A stretch of 64,000 bases of DNA from Bradyrhizobium hereditatis. GTDB taxonomy: Bacteria > Pseudomonadota > Alphaproteobacteria > Rhizobiales > Xanthobacteraceae. The notes beneath the pieces were generated by a model. It worked only from the letters and a program-made list of their open reading frames with translations, did not search any database and was not told where the DNA came from. Where the stretch lies: the NCBI RefSeq assembly GCF_020329435.1, contig NZ_JAGKJK010000003.1:248001-312000 (forward strand), given 5' to 3'. The position numbers and the translations under genes are program-made. This document shows positions 16,398-25,635 of the stretch, piece by piece; position 1 is the first letter of the stretch, and every line of letters begins with the position of its first letter.

Positions 16398-17135
16398 ATG
16401 TGTGAAAACTGCTCCCCGAATCTACCTCACCTGCTCGCGCCGTCTCGGCGTTCCCTAATGTTGTTCGCTGCTTCGGCGGTTGGCGTGCTGCTTGGCGACA
16501 GGATTGCTGACGCGAAGGAGGCGAAAGCACCACCCAAGCCCGACAACGTGCTCTCGCCGGACGCTTCACTGAAGCGACTCATGGAAGGCAATGCACGCTA
16601 TGTCCAGGGCGCGTCGCGGTGCCACGGTTTTAAGCACGAACGCGAAGTCTTGGTCGGTGGGCAAAATCCACATGCGGCGATCCTGAGCTGTGCCGATTCG
16701 CGTATTGCACCCGAATTTGCATTCGACAGCGGACTTGGCGATCTGTTCGTCTGCCGCGTTGCAGGCAATTTCGCCAACGATGACACGGTCGCGAGCATGG
16801 AATATGCCGCTGCGGTACTAAATACGCCGCTGATCCTGGTGCTCGGCCACGACCGCTGCGGCGCCGTCGATGCTACCATCCAGTCGCTGAAAGACGACAA
16901 GCCGCCGCCGGGGCACATCCCGTCCCTCATCGCCGCACTTGCGCCCGCGGTCAAGGCGTCATCGCAGCAAAGCGGGGATGCACTCGCCAACGCGACTCGG
17001 CAAAATGTGGTGGACAACGTCAACAAACTGAAATCGGCAACCCCGATTCTGAACGCGGCAGTTGAGCAGAACAAGCTGAAGGTCGTCGGCGGTCTTTATC
17101 GGCTCGACACCGGCAGCGTCGAGCTGCTGAGCTGA
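16398..17135 (+). CDS. exported beta-class carbonic anhydrase
   Basis: 245 aa. It interconverts CO2 and bicarbonate. Zinc ligands and catalytic residues of the beta class are visible: SCADSR (C98, D100, R102) and GHDRCGAV (H151, C154). The N-terminus has a twin-arginine-like signal, SRRSLMLFAASAVGV (residues ~16-30), so the enzyme is predicted to fold in the cytoplasm and be exported to the periplasm. Length fits exported beta carbonic anhydrases. It is an isolated single gene with a terminator-like hairpin at 17255-17281. Periplasmic CO2 hydration could help retain or sense CO2 from nitrogen-fixing cells; that role is inference. Confidence 0.93.
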   Translation: MCENCSPNLPHLLAPSRRSLMLFAASAVGVLLGDRIADAKEAKAPPKPDNVLSPDASLKRLMEGNARYVQGASRCHGFKHEREVLVGGQNPHAAILSCADSRIAPEFAFDSGLGDLFVCRVAGNFANDDTVASMEYAAAVLNTPLILVLGHDRCGAVDATIQSLKDDKPPPGHIPSLIAALAPAVKASSQQSGDALANATRQNVVDNVNKLKSATPILNAAVEQNKLKVVGGLYRLDTGSVELLS

Positions 17136-17254
17136 CACTCCCAGCAACGGGCCGTTTCGTGCGGCCGCGGGCGACCACAACCCTGCGGTGCCGCGCGCGG
17201 AGATGGCCACGAGCAGAAGGTCGTTGGCTCTCCGTAGTCCTGAACACGTTTCGG

Positions 17255-17281
17255 AGCCGCAAAGCCTCAGTTGCGGCTTTT
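17255..17281 (+). terminator. Rho-independent terminator after the carbonic anhydrase
   Basis: Perfect 8-bp stem AGCCGCAA / TTGCGGCT with an 8-nt loop (17263-17270), followed by TTTT. It lies 120 bp past the carbonic anhydrase stop, on the same strand. Confidence 0.7.
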
Positions 17282-17481
17282 CGTACTCAGCCAACCTGCT
17301 GTGTCGCCTGTTGGCCCATCGCGTCATTTCGCTACGCTGCGGTATTTGGTCGTATCGGGAAAAGCGGACATCGAGTAAGCCGCACCAAGCAGGATTAATG
17401 CACGAGGCGCCCTAGGGGTCTGCACCTAATTAGCGAACTCTGATTCCCTCGCGCCGAGCTGATTCGGTGCGGAGGACTTCG

Positions 17482-18065
17482 ATGCGCAAAGGACTGTTCC
17501 GGCTCGACGACCAGCAGTGGGCTCAGCTACAGCCGCATCTGCCGACGAACCAGACCGGCCCGGCGCGCGATGACGATCGACGCATCATCAGCGGTGCCAT
17601 TCACATTCTTCAGTGAGGCTCGCGCTGACGCGACTGCCCGTCCGACTATGGTCCTTACGCGACGATCTATAATCGTTTCGGTCGGCAGAAAAGGGAGAGC
17701 ATGAACAGGCGATCGGCCGCTCGCGCGGTGGCCGGACCACGAAAATCCACGCGCTGAGCGACCCTGATTGCAAACCTTGGGCATTTCATCTCACTCCAGG
17801 CCAAGACGCCGATATTGCCGCAGGGCCGTCCTTTTGGACGATGGCGACGGCTTTCGCGCCGAAATCGTCAGCCGCGGCGCGAAGCCTGTCATTCCAAACA
17901 AATCCAACAGGGTGCCCCTCCACAGCTTCAGTAGACGCACTACAAAGGCCGCAATGTTATCGAGCGCTGTTTCTGCCGGCTCAAGGACTTCAGGCGTGTT
18001 GCAACTCGCTATTGCAAACTTGCCAGAAACTTCTTGGCTGCCGTTGACTTTGCCCCCAGGTTTTA
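17482..18065 (+). pseudogene. IS5-family transposase remnant
   Basis: From ATG 17482 the frame reads MRKGLFRLDDQQWAQLQPHL, then DDDRRIISGAIHILQ before a stop. After shifts it gives DCPSDYGPYATIYNRF, TTKIHALSDPDCKPWAFHL, GAKPVIPNKSNRVPLHS and finally RNVIERCFCRLKDFRRVAT with KLARNFLAAVDFA. This is a full-length IS5-family transposase broken by stops, frameshifts and an internal deletion. It lies upstream of the effector tts box at 18308. Confidence 0.82.
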
Positions 18066-18107
18066 CCCAGTCCTGAGTTCGCTCCGGCTGGTGGATTTGC
18101 CCGGATG

Positions 18108-18300
18108 GGCGGTGGTAGCGGCCGAGTACGTGGAAACCGAGAGCGGCAGGCGCTCCGACCCCCCAAGCTCGCGGCGGCCCTCTCACATGCCAAGGCAATC
18201 GGTGCCAAGCTGGTCTTTGCGAAGCTTGACCGGCTCACCCGCAAGGTGGACCTGCTTCGGTCGCTGGTGGCAACAGTGGAGCGAACTGCGTGTTCTGCAG
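18108..18300 (+). pseudogene. serine resolvase/recombinase fragment
   Basis: The plus strand gives VVAAEYVETESGRRSD then, after a one-base shift, KLAAALSHAKAIGAKLVFAKLDRLTRKVDLLRSLVA. This is the central catalytic-domain block of a serine resolvase (LVFAKLDRLTR region). Both the N-terminal catalytic Ser region and the DNA-binding domain are missing, so it is a remnant. Confidence 0.7.
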
Positions 18301-18307
18301 CGACACT

Positions 18308-18338
18308 CGTCAGCTAATCGACAGGTAGGCCTGCTAAG
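18308..18338 (+). promoter_or_regulatory. tts box upstream of the NEL effector
   Basis: TCGTCAGCTAATCGACAGGT followed by AGGCCTGC matches the tts-box pattern moderately well and lies 231 bp before the NopM-type start at 18569. Confidence 0.7.
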
Positions 18339-18568
18339 GGCAGAACGCTTCCATGTTGACGGCTTATCTGGTCAGCGAAATGGCAGAAGCTCGCAGCAGT
18401 ATCGATCCATTTGCCGCGGTTGGGCTCGTGTGAGCCTGTACCGGCTCGAGTCGGGCGGGAGCCGCAGCGCACGTGCACCGGCTGTCGAATGATCATTGCG
18501 CTGCGCAACCACCTGCTTCGCGAGCTTGAGAAGCGGGGGGTATTCTTGTTCTGACAATGGAGAAATTG

Positions 18569-20311
18569 ATGAACACGGGACAGGCACAGTGGAGTGCAGG
18601 TTCTTCCTCGGCCCCTTCCGAAGAGGGGGAGCAGGAAAGTTATTTCAGCGGCTTCAGCCGAGCCATGGCGGATTGGGTCGAAACCCTGACAGGGTATCGG
18701 ACCCCAGCCTCCGCGCGCGCGCAGATCCTGGACAACTGGGTTGCCGAAGAGGGGCAGGGCGAAGCCGAGAATCGGCGACAGGGGCGCACACGAATCAGGG
18801 ATTCGGACAACGCAGGCTCGCACTCGCTGGATTTGTCGTCCCTCTCGCTGACCGCTTTGCCCGCCGCACTGCCGCCAAGATTGCTGGAACTGCGCGCTAG
18901 GCACAACGAGCTAAGCAGCCTGCCAGCTACGTTCCCACAGGGTCTCCAGCATCTTCTCATTAGCCATAACCGCTTGACCAGTTTGCCGGACGCTCTTCCG
19001 GCGACCCTTTCTCGGCTGGAGCTCGCCGACAACAGCTTGACCAGTCTGCCGGCCAACCTTCCGGCTGGGCTTGAGATCCTAAACGCAAACGACAACCGAC
19101 TAACTAGCCTGCCGGACCCTCTCCCGAGCGGGCTCACCTCGCTCGCGGTTAGTGGCAATCAGCTGACCGACCTCCCCGAGTCACTCCCATCGTGGCTCAT
19201 TGAACTCGATGTCAGCAGCAATCAGTTGGCCAACCTCCCCGACCCTCTTCCGAGCACGCTGCAATCGCTCAATCTTAGCGGTAACCGGCTGACCAGCCTG
19301 CCTGAGGGTCTTGTTGAGGCTCTTGTACCGCAGCTCAGTCTCTACTACCCGCATCTGGAGAGCCTCGAGTTCGGGGATAACCCGCTGCCGGACGACGTCC
19401 TCGCTCGTCTGGCAGCGGCTGAAGCGCCACCGCAGCTTGCGCAGCAATCCCTGCATGAGGCTGCCGCACACTGGCTCGCAGATGATCCGGCGACGCTGGC
19501 CGAGTGGCAGCACTTTGCGGATGAGCCCGGCGCCCAGGATTACGCACAGTTCCTGGAGAGGCTACGAGGCACCGTGAACTACGGCAATGACGCGTTTCGG
19601 CAGGCAGTGGCTGATGATCTGCGGCAGGCGGCGGCCAATCCGAGATTGCGCGAGCAGTTTTTCACACAGGCTTCCGAGGCCAACGCGAGCTGCGAGGATC
19701 GTGTTACTTTGCACTGGAACGGTATGCAGAGCGCGCGCCTTAACGCTGACGTCGAGAACGGGCTATATGACGATCGGCTTGGCGAACTGATCCAGCGCGG
19801 CCGTGTCGCGTTCCGCTTGGAGGCGCTGGACGAGATCGCGCGCGACAGGGTCAACTCGCTCCTCAGCGGCAACCCGAACGTAGACGACATCGAAGTCTAC
19901 CTGGCCTATCAACATCGGCTGCGCGAGCCTCTGGAGCTCAGTCACGTCGCCCCTGACATGCGCTTCCTGGCGGTCTCTCACGTAAGCGAGGATGATGCGA
20001 CGGAGGCGCTGCACCTGGTCCGGGAGCGGGAAGCAAGCCAGTTCACCGACTACATGGCAAGCTGGCAACCCTGGGAGACGGTGCTGAGGCGCATCGCTCC
20101 GGACGAATATGCAGCGATGCAAGACCGGCTCGTCGAAGCTATGGGCGAGGAGTTTCAAAGCCGCCTCGATCAGCAGCTGGCCGAGCATGGTCTGCTAGGC
20201 GATGCGGATGCCGAGCGGGTACTCGGAGCCCAAGTCCGAAACCAAATCGCTGGCGAGATCAAACGCGAGGTCATGCACCGGCTGCTCGCAGATCGTGGCC
20301 TCGAACAATGA
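18569..20311 (+). CDS. nopM: NopM-type effector: leucine-rich repeats plus NEL E3 ubiquitin ligase
   Basis: 580 aa from ATG 18569, preceded by GGAGA at 18559-18563; an upstream ATG at 18557 overlaps that site and is less likely. It is a type III effector that transfers ubiquitin to host proteins. Layout, numbered from the 18557 ATG: disordered secretion region (~1-85), about eight bacterial LPX-type leucine-rich repeats (~90-260, e.g. LxxLPxxLPxxL units), linker, then the NEL catalytic domain (~290-584). The NEL catalytic motif is intact: ASCEDRV with Cys 379 and Asp 381. NopM of NGR234 and the IpaH/SspH proteins share this organisation. The tts box at 18308 places it in the TtsI regulon. No frameshift; it should be active. 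Confidence 0.93.
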   Translation: MNTGQAQWSAGSSSAPSEEGEQESYFSGFSRAMADWVETLTGYRTPASARAQILDNWVAEEGQGEAENRRQGRTRIRDSDNAGSHSLDLSSLSLTALPAALPPRLLELRARHNELSSLPATFPQGLQHLLISHNRLTSLPDALPATLSRLELADNSLTSLPANLPAGLEILNANDNRLTSLPDPLPSGLTSLAVSGNQLTDLPESLPSWLIELDVSSNQLANLPDPLPSTLQSLNLSGNRLTSLPEGLVEALVPQLSLYYPHLESLEFGDNPLPDDVLARLAAAEAPPQLAQQSLHEAAAHWLADDPATLAEWQHFADEPGAQDYAQFLERLRGTVNYGNDAFRQAVADDLRQAAANPRLREQFFTQASEANASCEDRVTLHWNGMQSARLNADVENGLYDDRLGELIQRGRVAFRLEALDEIARDRVNSLLSGNPNVDDIEVYLAYQHRLREPLELSHVAPDMRFLAVSHVSEDDATEALHLVREREASQFTDYMASWQPWETVLRRIAPDEYAAMQDRLVEAMGEEFQSRLDQQLAEHGLLGDADAERVLGAQVRNQIAGEIKREVMHRLLADRGLEQ

Positions 20312-20714
20312 GACTTCCCAAGACTCCCGCAGGGATATTTTTCATTGCTCTGTGGCGCTACCTAAAGATCGAACGTGCAATTGATATCATCTTCGAACTG
20401 CCGCTGACGATTGCCGCTTGGCGCTCGACTTTCGTCAGCGGATCAAACAACGCTGGCCGGGCCATAGAGAGCCTTCGGCCCGCTCAAGAGCATGGGCAGG
20501 AGTCGAGTGGGCAGAAATGGTGATCGAAGGGCACGCGGCGGGAGCAATAAACGCGGCTCAAGACTCGCAGCATTAGGCTCGCAGGCTTGGGACGGTCCAG
20601 TTGTGGACTGCCGAGTTTTGCTCGTGACGCGATGTGGCCAGGCCTGAGCAAGGGAGTTGCTGTTCGACGTGGGCTCGCAGCAAGCGAGCCCGCTTCCCGC
20701 CGAACGACCGGCTA
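20312..20714. other. gap after the NEL effector
   Basis: No gene supported. Short frames at 20202-20384 and 20308-20523 are tails or chance frames. Confidence 0.35.
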
Positions 20715-20861
20715 GTCGCGCTTACTCGAGGCCCAGGCCTCGATCACCGTGCCATCGCCCGAGAAGTGATCGCTCGACAGAAGCTTCTTAACCTTGGGCT
20801 GCGCCAGCACCACCGGCAGAACTTTGCCGCAATGTCGCCCCTCCAGCAGCCGGTCGGTCAT
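20715..20861 (-). pseudogene. transposase fragment (IS5/IS1182-like)
   Basis: On the minus strand from 20861: MTDRLLEGRHCGKVLPVV, then AQPKVKKLLSSDHFSGDGTVIEAWASSKR. The block LLSxxHFSxDGTxxxAWAS is the first catalytic-Asp region of IS5/IS1182-type transposases. Nothing else of the element is recognised on either side. Confidence 0.65.
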
Positions 20862-20894
20862 TGAACGGCCCCACTCTCGAAGATTGTCATCCCC

Positions 20895-21251
20895 TTATTC
20901 GGTTGGGCGCAGAAAAACATCACTCTCATAGCTTGCCGGCCCAATGGTGGCGGTGTTCACGCCATGAAGGATGAGATTTGTCCCCGGTTGAGACGCGCCT
21001 GGCAGCACGTTTTGCAAGCGCAGTCCCTCCTTAAGGTCTTCCGGCACGCACTGTGCGCCGTGCTGCCACTCCAGGGGAAGATATAAAGATATACTCGGCA
21101 GCGGACCCAGCTCGTAAGACGACTGATCTGCCCGGCCGGAGGTATATGCCTCGAAGTTCTTATCCCAGAATGGCGGGTCGACTGACTGACACTTTGGGCT
21201 GGCAAATAGGCCGGCTGCGGCGCCCACGGGGAACGGCTCGTTGTACTCCAT
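20895..21251 (-). CDS. hypothetical protein
   Basis: 118 aa with no recognised motif, signal peptide or membrane segment. It is Pro/Gly/Ser-rich with blocks FPVGAAAGLFASPKCQSVDPPFWDKNFEAY and a C-terminal LILHGVNTATIGPASYESDVFLRP. The absence of stops over 357 bp in a broken region and the balanced composition suggest it may be real or the tail of a larger protein. The start at 21251 has no clear ribosome site, so it may be a fragment of an older gene. Function unknown. Confidence 0.4.
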   Translation of the reverse strand: MEYNEPFPVGAAAGLFASPKCQSVDPPFWDKNFEAYTSGRADQSSYELGPLPSISLYLPLEWQHGAQCVPEDLKEGLRLQNVLPGASQPGTNLILHGVNTATIGPASYESDVFLRPTE

Positions 21252-21538
21252 CGTCGATTGGCGACTGCGTCAGCGCCCGCGAGGCAGCCACACGCTAGAT
21301 CATTGCCGTATGCCGGATTGATCTTGATGGTACTCAGTGTTGAGGCACACTGCGATGAGTATACTCTCTGCTTTGAGAGGCGCTGTCCTCCTTAGGCGCG
21401 CCTTATTGATGCAGTGCAACGACATCGGCCGGTCCAGAGGACCGAACCCGTTTCCCCGTTCTTGCAAGTTGAAACTATAACAGGAGCGCATCTCATGTGG
21501 CGCGGTCGCTGTTTTCAGGCGGTCGACTACTGCGGGTC

Positions 21539-21856
21539 CTACTCGATCGTATCTCCTGAGGCCGCGGGTCGCGTTTGTGTGCGCCACCCAACCACTTCTT
21601 GGTGCGGTCCGACATGCTTCTCATTTTTCGCTCGAAAGCGATCTGGTCCAGCTTCCACAATAGACGTTGCGATTTGCACCGACCGAGCCCGCCGCCTCAG
21701 ATGAAGCAAAAGCAGTACGCCACCAAAAAGGCTCGTCATTATAACGGTCGTCATCAAAAGGCACGCCACACAGCACAATGCGGCTACATCCAAGACCGAT
21801 CGCAACCAGAACGGCACCCAATCCACACGTGCCGTGTCCTCCGTAGAGCCAGACAT
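21539..21856 (-). CDS. small membrane protein behind a tts box, effector or T3SS-associated candidate
   Basis: 105 aa from ATG 21856 (MSGSTEDTARVDW). The open frame extends upstream to 22171, but the tts box at 21931-21960 lies inside that extension, so the internal ATG 75 bp downstream of the box is the logical start. Two close hydrophobic stretches are present (LDVAALCCVACLLMTTVIM and TSLFGGVLLLLHL), followed by an Arg-rich stop and a soluble tail of ~50 residues. I do not recognise a family. If expressed, it is predicted to be induced by TtsI. The ribosome site is weak, so expression is uncertain. Confidence 0.45.
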   Translation of the reverse strand: MSGSTEDTARVDWVPFWLRSVLDVAALCCVACLLMTTVIMTSLFGGVLLLLHLRRRARSVQIATSIVEAGPDRFRAKNEKHVGPHQEVVGWRTQTRPAASGDTIE

Positions 21857-21930
21857 GCTCGCTATAACTCGCTGCTCTTCTCGATGCGTGATAAGGTTAT
21901 CATTCAGCGCCGATTGACGGATCGGCACCC

Positions 21931-21960
21931 TAAGGATGCGAGCTGACGTCAAGCTGACGA
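21931..21960 (-). promoter_or_regulatory. tts box on the minus strand
   Basis: Read on the minus strand: TCGTCAGCTTGACGTCAGCT followed by CGCATCC. The match to GTCAGCTTnnCGnnAGCT is as good as that of the boxes before clear effectors. It directs transcription leftward toward the 105-aa membrane protein. Confidence 0.65.
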
Positions 21961-22167
21961 GTTTCCCGACGGCAACGATATCGTTTCGCGTGAGTTCCGG
22001 GCATTGTTGATCAGCCGAAGAGATCTGGAAAATTTCCCCAACAAACCCCAACAAACCTCGTAGATGTCTTGAAGAGAGTTTTCCCTGCATTGCAGTCGTC
22101 GTTCGTACCGGATACGTGCGGCGCCGCCCCATGTTGGAGGCGACGATTCGTTGTAGTAAAACGGCTT

Positions 22168-22587
22168 TCACGATAGCCCGCCAATCTGTGCAAGCAATAT
22201 CGCCGTTTCAGAGGGTCCAAGCCCGACGACGCCTACGAAGCTAGCCGGTGGCACGGGAATGTCCTGGCGAGTCGGCTTCCAGAGATGCAGACAGTACCGG
22301 CTGTTATTTACGTATTGCGAATGAGGCGGATGCAATTGCATCACGCACTCCTCTTCATCCCAAAACAGGTCTTTGACGAAGCACATCTCCTCCCAGTTCG
22401 GACAACGTCGCGGCGTGGAGACGGAGACATGCTCCCACCCTGGGCGAACAAGTCCGACTATCCTGAGTCTGCACCCACAAGGGCCCTGAACAAAGAAAAG
22501 GCCGCAAGGACCTGATCCCGGCGCGCTGGCGAATTGGCCATGTCGTACGCGGCCGGCCTCGAGTTTTTCTAGAACTTGTGCTCTCAC
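22168..22587 (-). CDS. DUF7694-type protein, phage-associated
   Basis: 139 aa. The central block WEHVSVSTPRRCPNWEEMCFVKDLFWDEEECVMQLHPP followed by YVNNSRYCLHLWKP matches small DUF7694 proteins found in phages and prophage-like islands; their function is unknown. The first ~40 residues and last ~20 do not fit the family well, so the ends may be altered by rearrangement. No ribosome site stands out before 22587. It may be a survivor of the same phage-derived material as the Mom-like relic at 15.3-16.0 kb. Confidence 0.6.
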   Translation of the reverse strand: MRAQVLEKLEAGRVRHGQFASAPGSGPCGLFFVQGPCGCRLRIVGLVRPGWEHVSVSTPRRCPNWEEMCFVKDLFWDEEECVMQLHPPHSQYVNNSRYCLHLWKPTRQDIPVPPASFVGVVGLGPSETAILLAQIGGLS

Positions 22588-23976
22588 GTCCCCTGCTTTG
22601 CCTCGCTGATGAATTTGGTTTCGAACAAACTGCTGAACAAACCGCAGATGCAGATCATCTCTCTTCTTCCGCTTCCAATGTCGGCAAACACATGCAAGCG
22701 GACGCTCGGCTTTCGTCGAGCCGGTAACGCATCTCCCCGTGAGGCCAGGATAAACTTTCGGCCATCTCCGTCACCTTTATTGAGAAAAACGCGTACGTTT
22801 CCGTACGGATGAGGTCACAAGGGTATTTTCCAGCTTGCGAGTTTGATTTCAGCACCAGCTCTTTCCTTTTTTAGCTCACTACATCCCCGGTTCCTTTCGA
22901 AGCTTGCCGCAAACCCACGGCTGCGGCTCGCCTCGCGAGGCTAGGAACCCTTGACGACGGCAAACGCGCCGTCGGAAGCAGTTGCTCTTCCAGTACAGTC
23001 ACGGCCGGCAGATGGAATGAGCCCCGTTGAACGCCTGGATCACAAGGCGACCGTTTCGGAGCTTGATCCCGCCGTCGAATTCAGGAACTCTTTCGATGCT
23101 GGCCTTCTCGTTTGGAATGGGCAGGCATCCCCGCGCAGCAGAATGCGACCATCGGATGATCAGAAGGCCGAATTTTTCTAGACGGCCCTCTCTCTTTGCA
23201 CAGCGCAGCCCCGCGAACCTGGTGAACGGTTCGGCAAGTGGCCGGACGAGCCACAGGCTCCCCAAGCCTCGGTCGGAAATCGCTCGTGATCAAGCGCTAA
23301 ACAGCTGGTGAAGGGGTTAACGAGCAGCGCGCCAATGCACAGGCGGTAGGCTGTGACATGTCGGCAATCGACCCCCCGCTTGCGTCGGATGGCCTGGCAA
23401 GCACTAAGATCAGCAACGACGGCAAGACATTTCGCTATCCATGAAGATGAGGTCCGGATGAGGCGCGGTAAGCGGAGCTCCGAGCAGCGCCCCCTCTTCG
23501 GCTCGACGACGAAAGTCTCCAGACAATTGGCGGTATCGATCAATGAACAGCGCGATCTGGTTTGCATCACGCGCGGGTGTTTTTCATCGATATAGACCAG
23601 GCTGATTCATCCCTTGCTCCTTCCGTAGCGCGCCGGCTTAATGTCGTTGAAACCGCAGATCGTACAGGCGGCAGCGACATTCGGCTTGGCCCATTGCTCG
23701 GTCATGAGGAGGCACACCTCAATTGATCGTCCAGCGAAGCGCCCTTCCAGAATCGCGCAACACGTCCATGCTTGTGGAGCGTTCAAATCCCAGAGAGTTG
23801 CCAGATGACGCAAGAAGCAGCTCAGAGCAGCTGACTAGGGATTCTATCCGCTCGCGCGCCGCATCGGGAGCACACCCGCGCGTGGCGGGCGCTCCCGTTG
23901 GAGCGCCCCTTCCCGGTGCATGCCGCTACGAGAAGTCGGCCACTTTGAGGCCAAGCCGCACCCGTCGGGACGTCTG
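22588..23976. other. 1.4 kb gene-poor stretch
   Basis: Only short overlapping frames on both strands (e.g. 22951-23181 plus, 23178-23570 minus, 23607-23813 minus) without motifs or good ribosome sites. I cannot support a gene. Confidence 0.4.
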
Positions 23977-24852
23977 CTAGCCAGTCCCCGGGCCTAAATT
24001 GAGCTGTTCGAAGTACCAAGAAGGATCGTCCCCCGACGAATCCGTTTCGATGTATTCTTCACCCGAATATTCCTCGACACTTCCTTCGTTTTCGTCATCA
24101 CTACTCTCAGCTTTGGAGAGATATAGCTGAGGTTTGTCCACCCGCTGCCATTTTCCCTGCTCGTTCAGCGTCCACTTGTCGGGATGCTGCCTAGGGTCAA
24201 GCACATATTCATTGTCATCTTCATTGTCACCCACGTAAACAAAACCCATCTGCTCTAGACGGGGCTTCACCTCATCGGTGGCAGGACGCGACATGACCAA
24301 TGCCCGCTTGCCGTCAAGCCGAAGTTGATGTTCCAGCAGAACATCGCCTGCGTTCTCAACGAGCGGATGAGTAACCCGGAGACCGACAACGGACGAGACG
24401 TGTTTTCGCCCAGGAAAGTTCCGCTCCCACGCCTCCCCTCCCATGCGACTTCGACCTTCGGTTTTTAGAAGCCCGACACTCTTGTCACCCAATTGGTAGC
24501 TGAAATATCGCGCATCGTCCGAATCCTGTACGGTGGATCCGGCTCTGGCGAGCATCGCTGTTTGCCTAGCCTTGTTGGAAACGAAATCCGAGTATTCTAG
24601 CGGATTATCGGCTATGTGCTTGATGTCGTCACCGTAAAACTTTCTCAGCTCTTTCTTGAATGACTTCCTGTCGATCTCATCGATGGGAGGTACGGAAACG
24701 AGGGAGTACGGCCGTGTCGTCCCCGAGGACGAACCAGGCGCCGTGTCTGCAAGCGCTTCCGTAAACCTCCGGCCATCTGCTAATGGCTCCGATTCATCGG
24801 CCTGGCTCGCGCTTGGAAATTGACTGGAAGAACCAGTGATTCTGCTATCCAT
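23977..24852 (-). CDS. nopP: NopP-family type III effector (copy B)
   Basis: 291 aa from ATG 24852 (MDSRITGSSSQF), which aligns with the MYxRI starts of copies A and C. A longer frame from 24936 would overlap the tts-box region. It shares all family blocks: PYSLVSVPPIDEI, FYGDDIKHIADNPLEYSDFVSNKA, ARYFSYQLGDKSVGLLKTEG, FPGRKHVSSVVGLRVTHPLVENAGDVLLEHQLRLDGKRA in overlapping parts, and VLDPRQHPDKW. It diverges most at the C-terminus, where a long acidic Ser/Glu/Asp tract replaces the short DDDFM tail of A and C. Minus-strand orientation and its own tts box (24916-24948) make it head to head with copy C. Confidence 0.88.
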   Translation of the reverse strand: MDSRITGSSSQFPSASQADESEPLADGRRFTEALADTAPGSSSGTTRPYSLVSVPPIDEIDRKSFKKELRKFYGDDIKHIADNPLEYSDFVSNKARQTAMLARAGSTVQDSDDARYFSYQLGDKSVGLLKTEGRSRMGGEAWERNFPGRKHVSSVVGLRVTHPLVENAGDVLLEHQLRLDGKRALVMSRPATDEVKPRLEQMGFVYVGDNEDDNEYVLDPRQHPDKWTLNEQGKWQRVDKPQLYLSKAESSDDENEGSVEEYSGEEYIETDSSGDDPSWYFEQLNLGPGTG

Positions 24853-24915
24853 GCGGTTCGCTCTCCCTATGGCAAAAATTGCACCGTACTGGCCCACTCG
24901 AAGACCTGTAGACAT

Positions 24916-24948
24916 GATAGGCGCGCGAGCTGACAATAAGCTGACGCA
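24916..24948 (-). promoter_or_regulatory. tts box upstream of nopP-like gene B
   Basis: Minus-strand reading GCGTCAGCTTATTGTCAGCT followed by CGCGCGCC fits the tts-box pattern. It is ~64 bp before the start at 24852. Confidence 0.85.
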
Positions 24949-25310
24949 CAGACGGGGTGCATCATCCTAGCCCGGTGCTGCACGGCGAGGGGCGGCTGGC
25001 TTTTCCAGCAATGCTTATTGCGATTCGCGGGAGATTCTAGCCGCCTACGTGGCGATTTCTGCATGGCCCAGGAGTTGTAGGCGCGGCGTCCAGATGCCTT
25101 CGTGATCGGCAACTATCCGACTGCTCTTGCGGCGAAGTTGCTGGGCGCTTGGACCAATGCGGCGCTCGGTCTTGCTGATCGCGTCGAGACCCGGCTGATC
25201 CAAGCCTCGCCCGGCGCGCAATATCACCGGTATTGGATATTGCGACGAACGCGACCAAACAGCGATGCGGCAAATGACAATGTCCGTTTTGAGCTGAAGG
25301 CAGGAGCTCT
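24949..25310. other. left part of the intergenic region between nopP B and C
   Basis: Short frames on both strands without recognised motifs. No gene supported. Confidence 0.35.
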
Positions 25311-25511
25311 ATGTCGCCGCCATTGCCGGATAATCGGCAGTATGTTGAGGCAACCGACGTCGGGTCACTCGAGGGGACACGGCCGTCTCTCCTGCGAACA
25401 GAGATCAGGACTGATCAATTCTTCATCGTATGCACTGTGTCAATAATCGGCTTTCTCTTGTACGCCATCATGCGCGCGAGCGCTTCTTCTGCCGGGCAGA
25501 TCCTTCCGTAA
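25311..25511 (+). CDS. small single-pass membrane protein, hypothetical
   Basis: 66 aa, ATG 25311 with GGAG at 25303-25306, well spaced. It has a polar N-terminal ~38 residues and one hydrophobic segment FFIVCTVSIIGFLLYAIM near residues 37-54, with a short tail. It lies just upstream of the tts box for nopP C and has none of its own. No family recognised. The good ribosome site is the main support. Confidence 0.45.
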   Translation: MSPPLPDNRQYVEATDVGSLEGTRPSLLRTEIRTDQFFIVCTVSIIGFLLYAIMRASASSAGQILP

Positions 25512-25537
25512 GAGCGCACGCAGACGAGTGACGCCTG

Positions 25538-25569
25538 CGTCAGCCTGTCGTCAGCTTGGCTGACTATCA
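25538..25569 (+). promoter_or_regulatory. tts box upstream of nopP-like gene C
   Basis: GCGTCAGCCTGTCGTCAGCT followed by TGGCTGACTATCA. Nearly identical to the box at 4898, and the similarity continues into the leader (CCTGAACTCAGT), which shows promoter and gene were duplicated together. Confidence 0.85.
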
Positions 25570-25635
25570 AGCCCGCAGGTTCTGGCCAGCCTGAACTCAG
25601 TGCGAAACACTAATCCGATAAGAGCGCGGAACGCC

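Noticed and set aside
23353..23595. 80-codon plus-strand frame considered as a gene
   Set aside because: No ribosome site or motif, and competing frames on the minus strand are equally long; treated as non-coding.
24853..24936. 28-codon N-terminal extension of nopP copy B
   Set aside because: It overlaps the tts box region and has no counterpart in copies A and C, whose starts align with ATG 24852.
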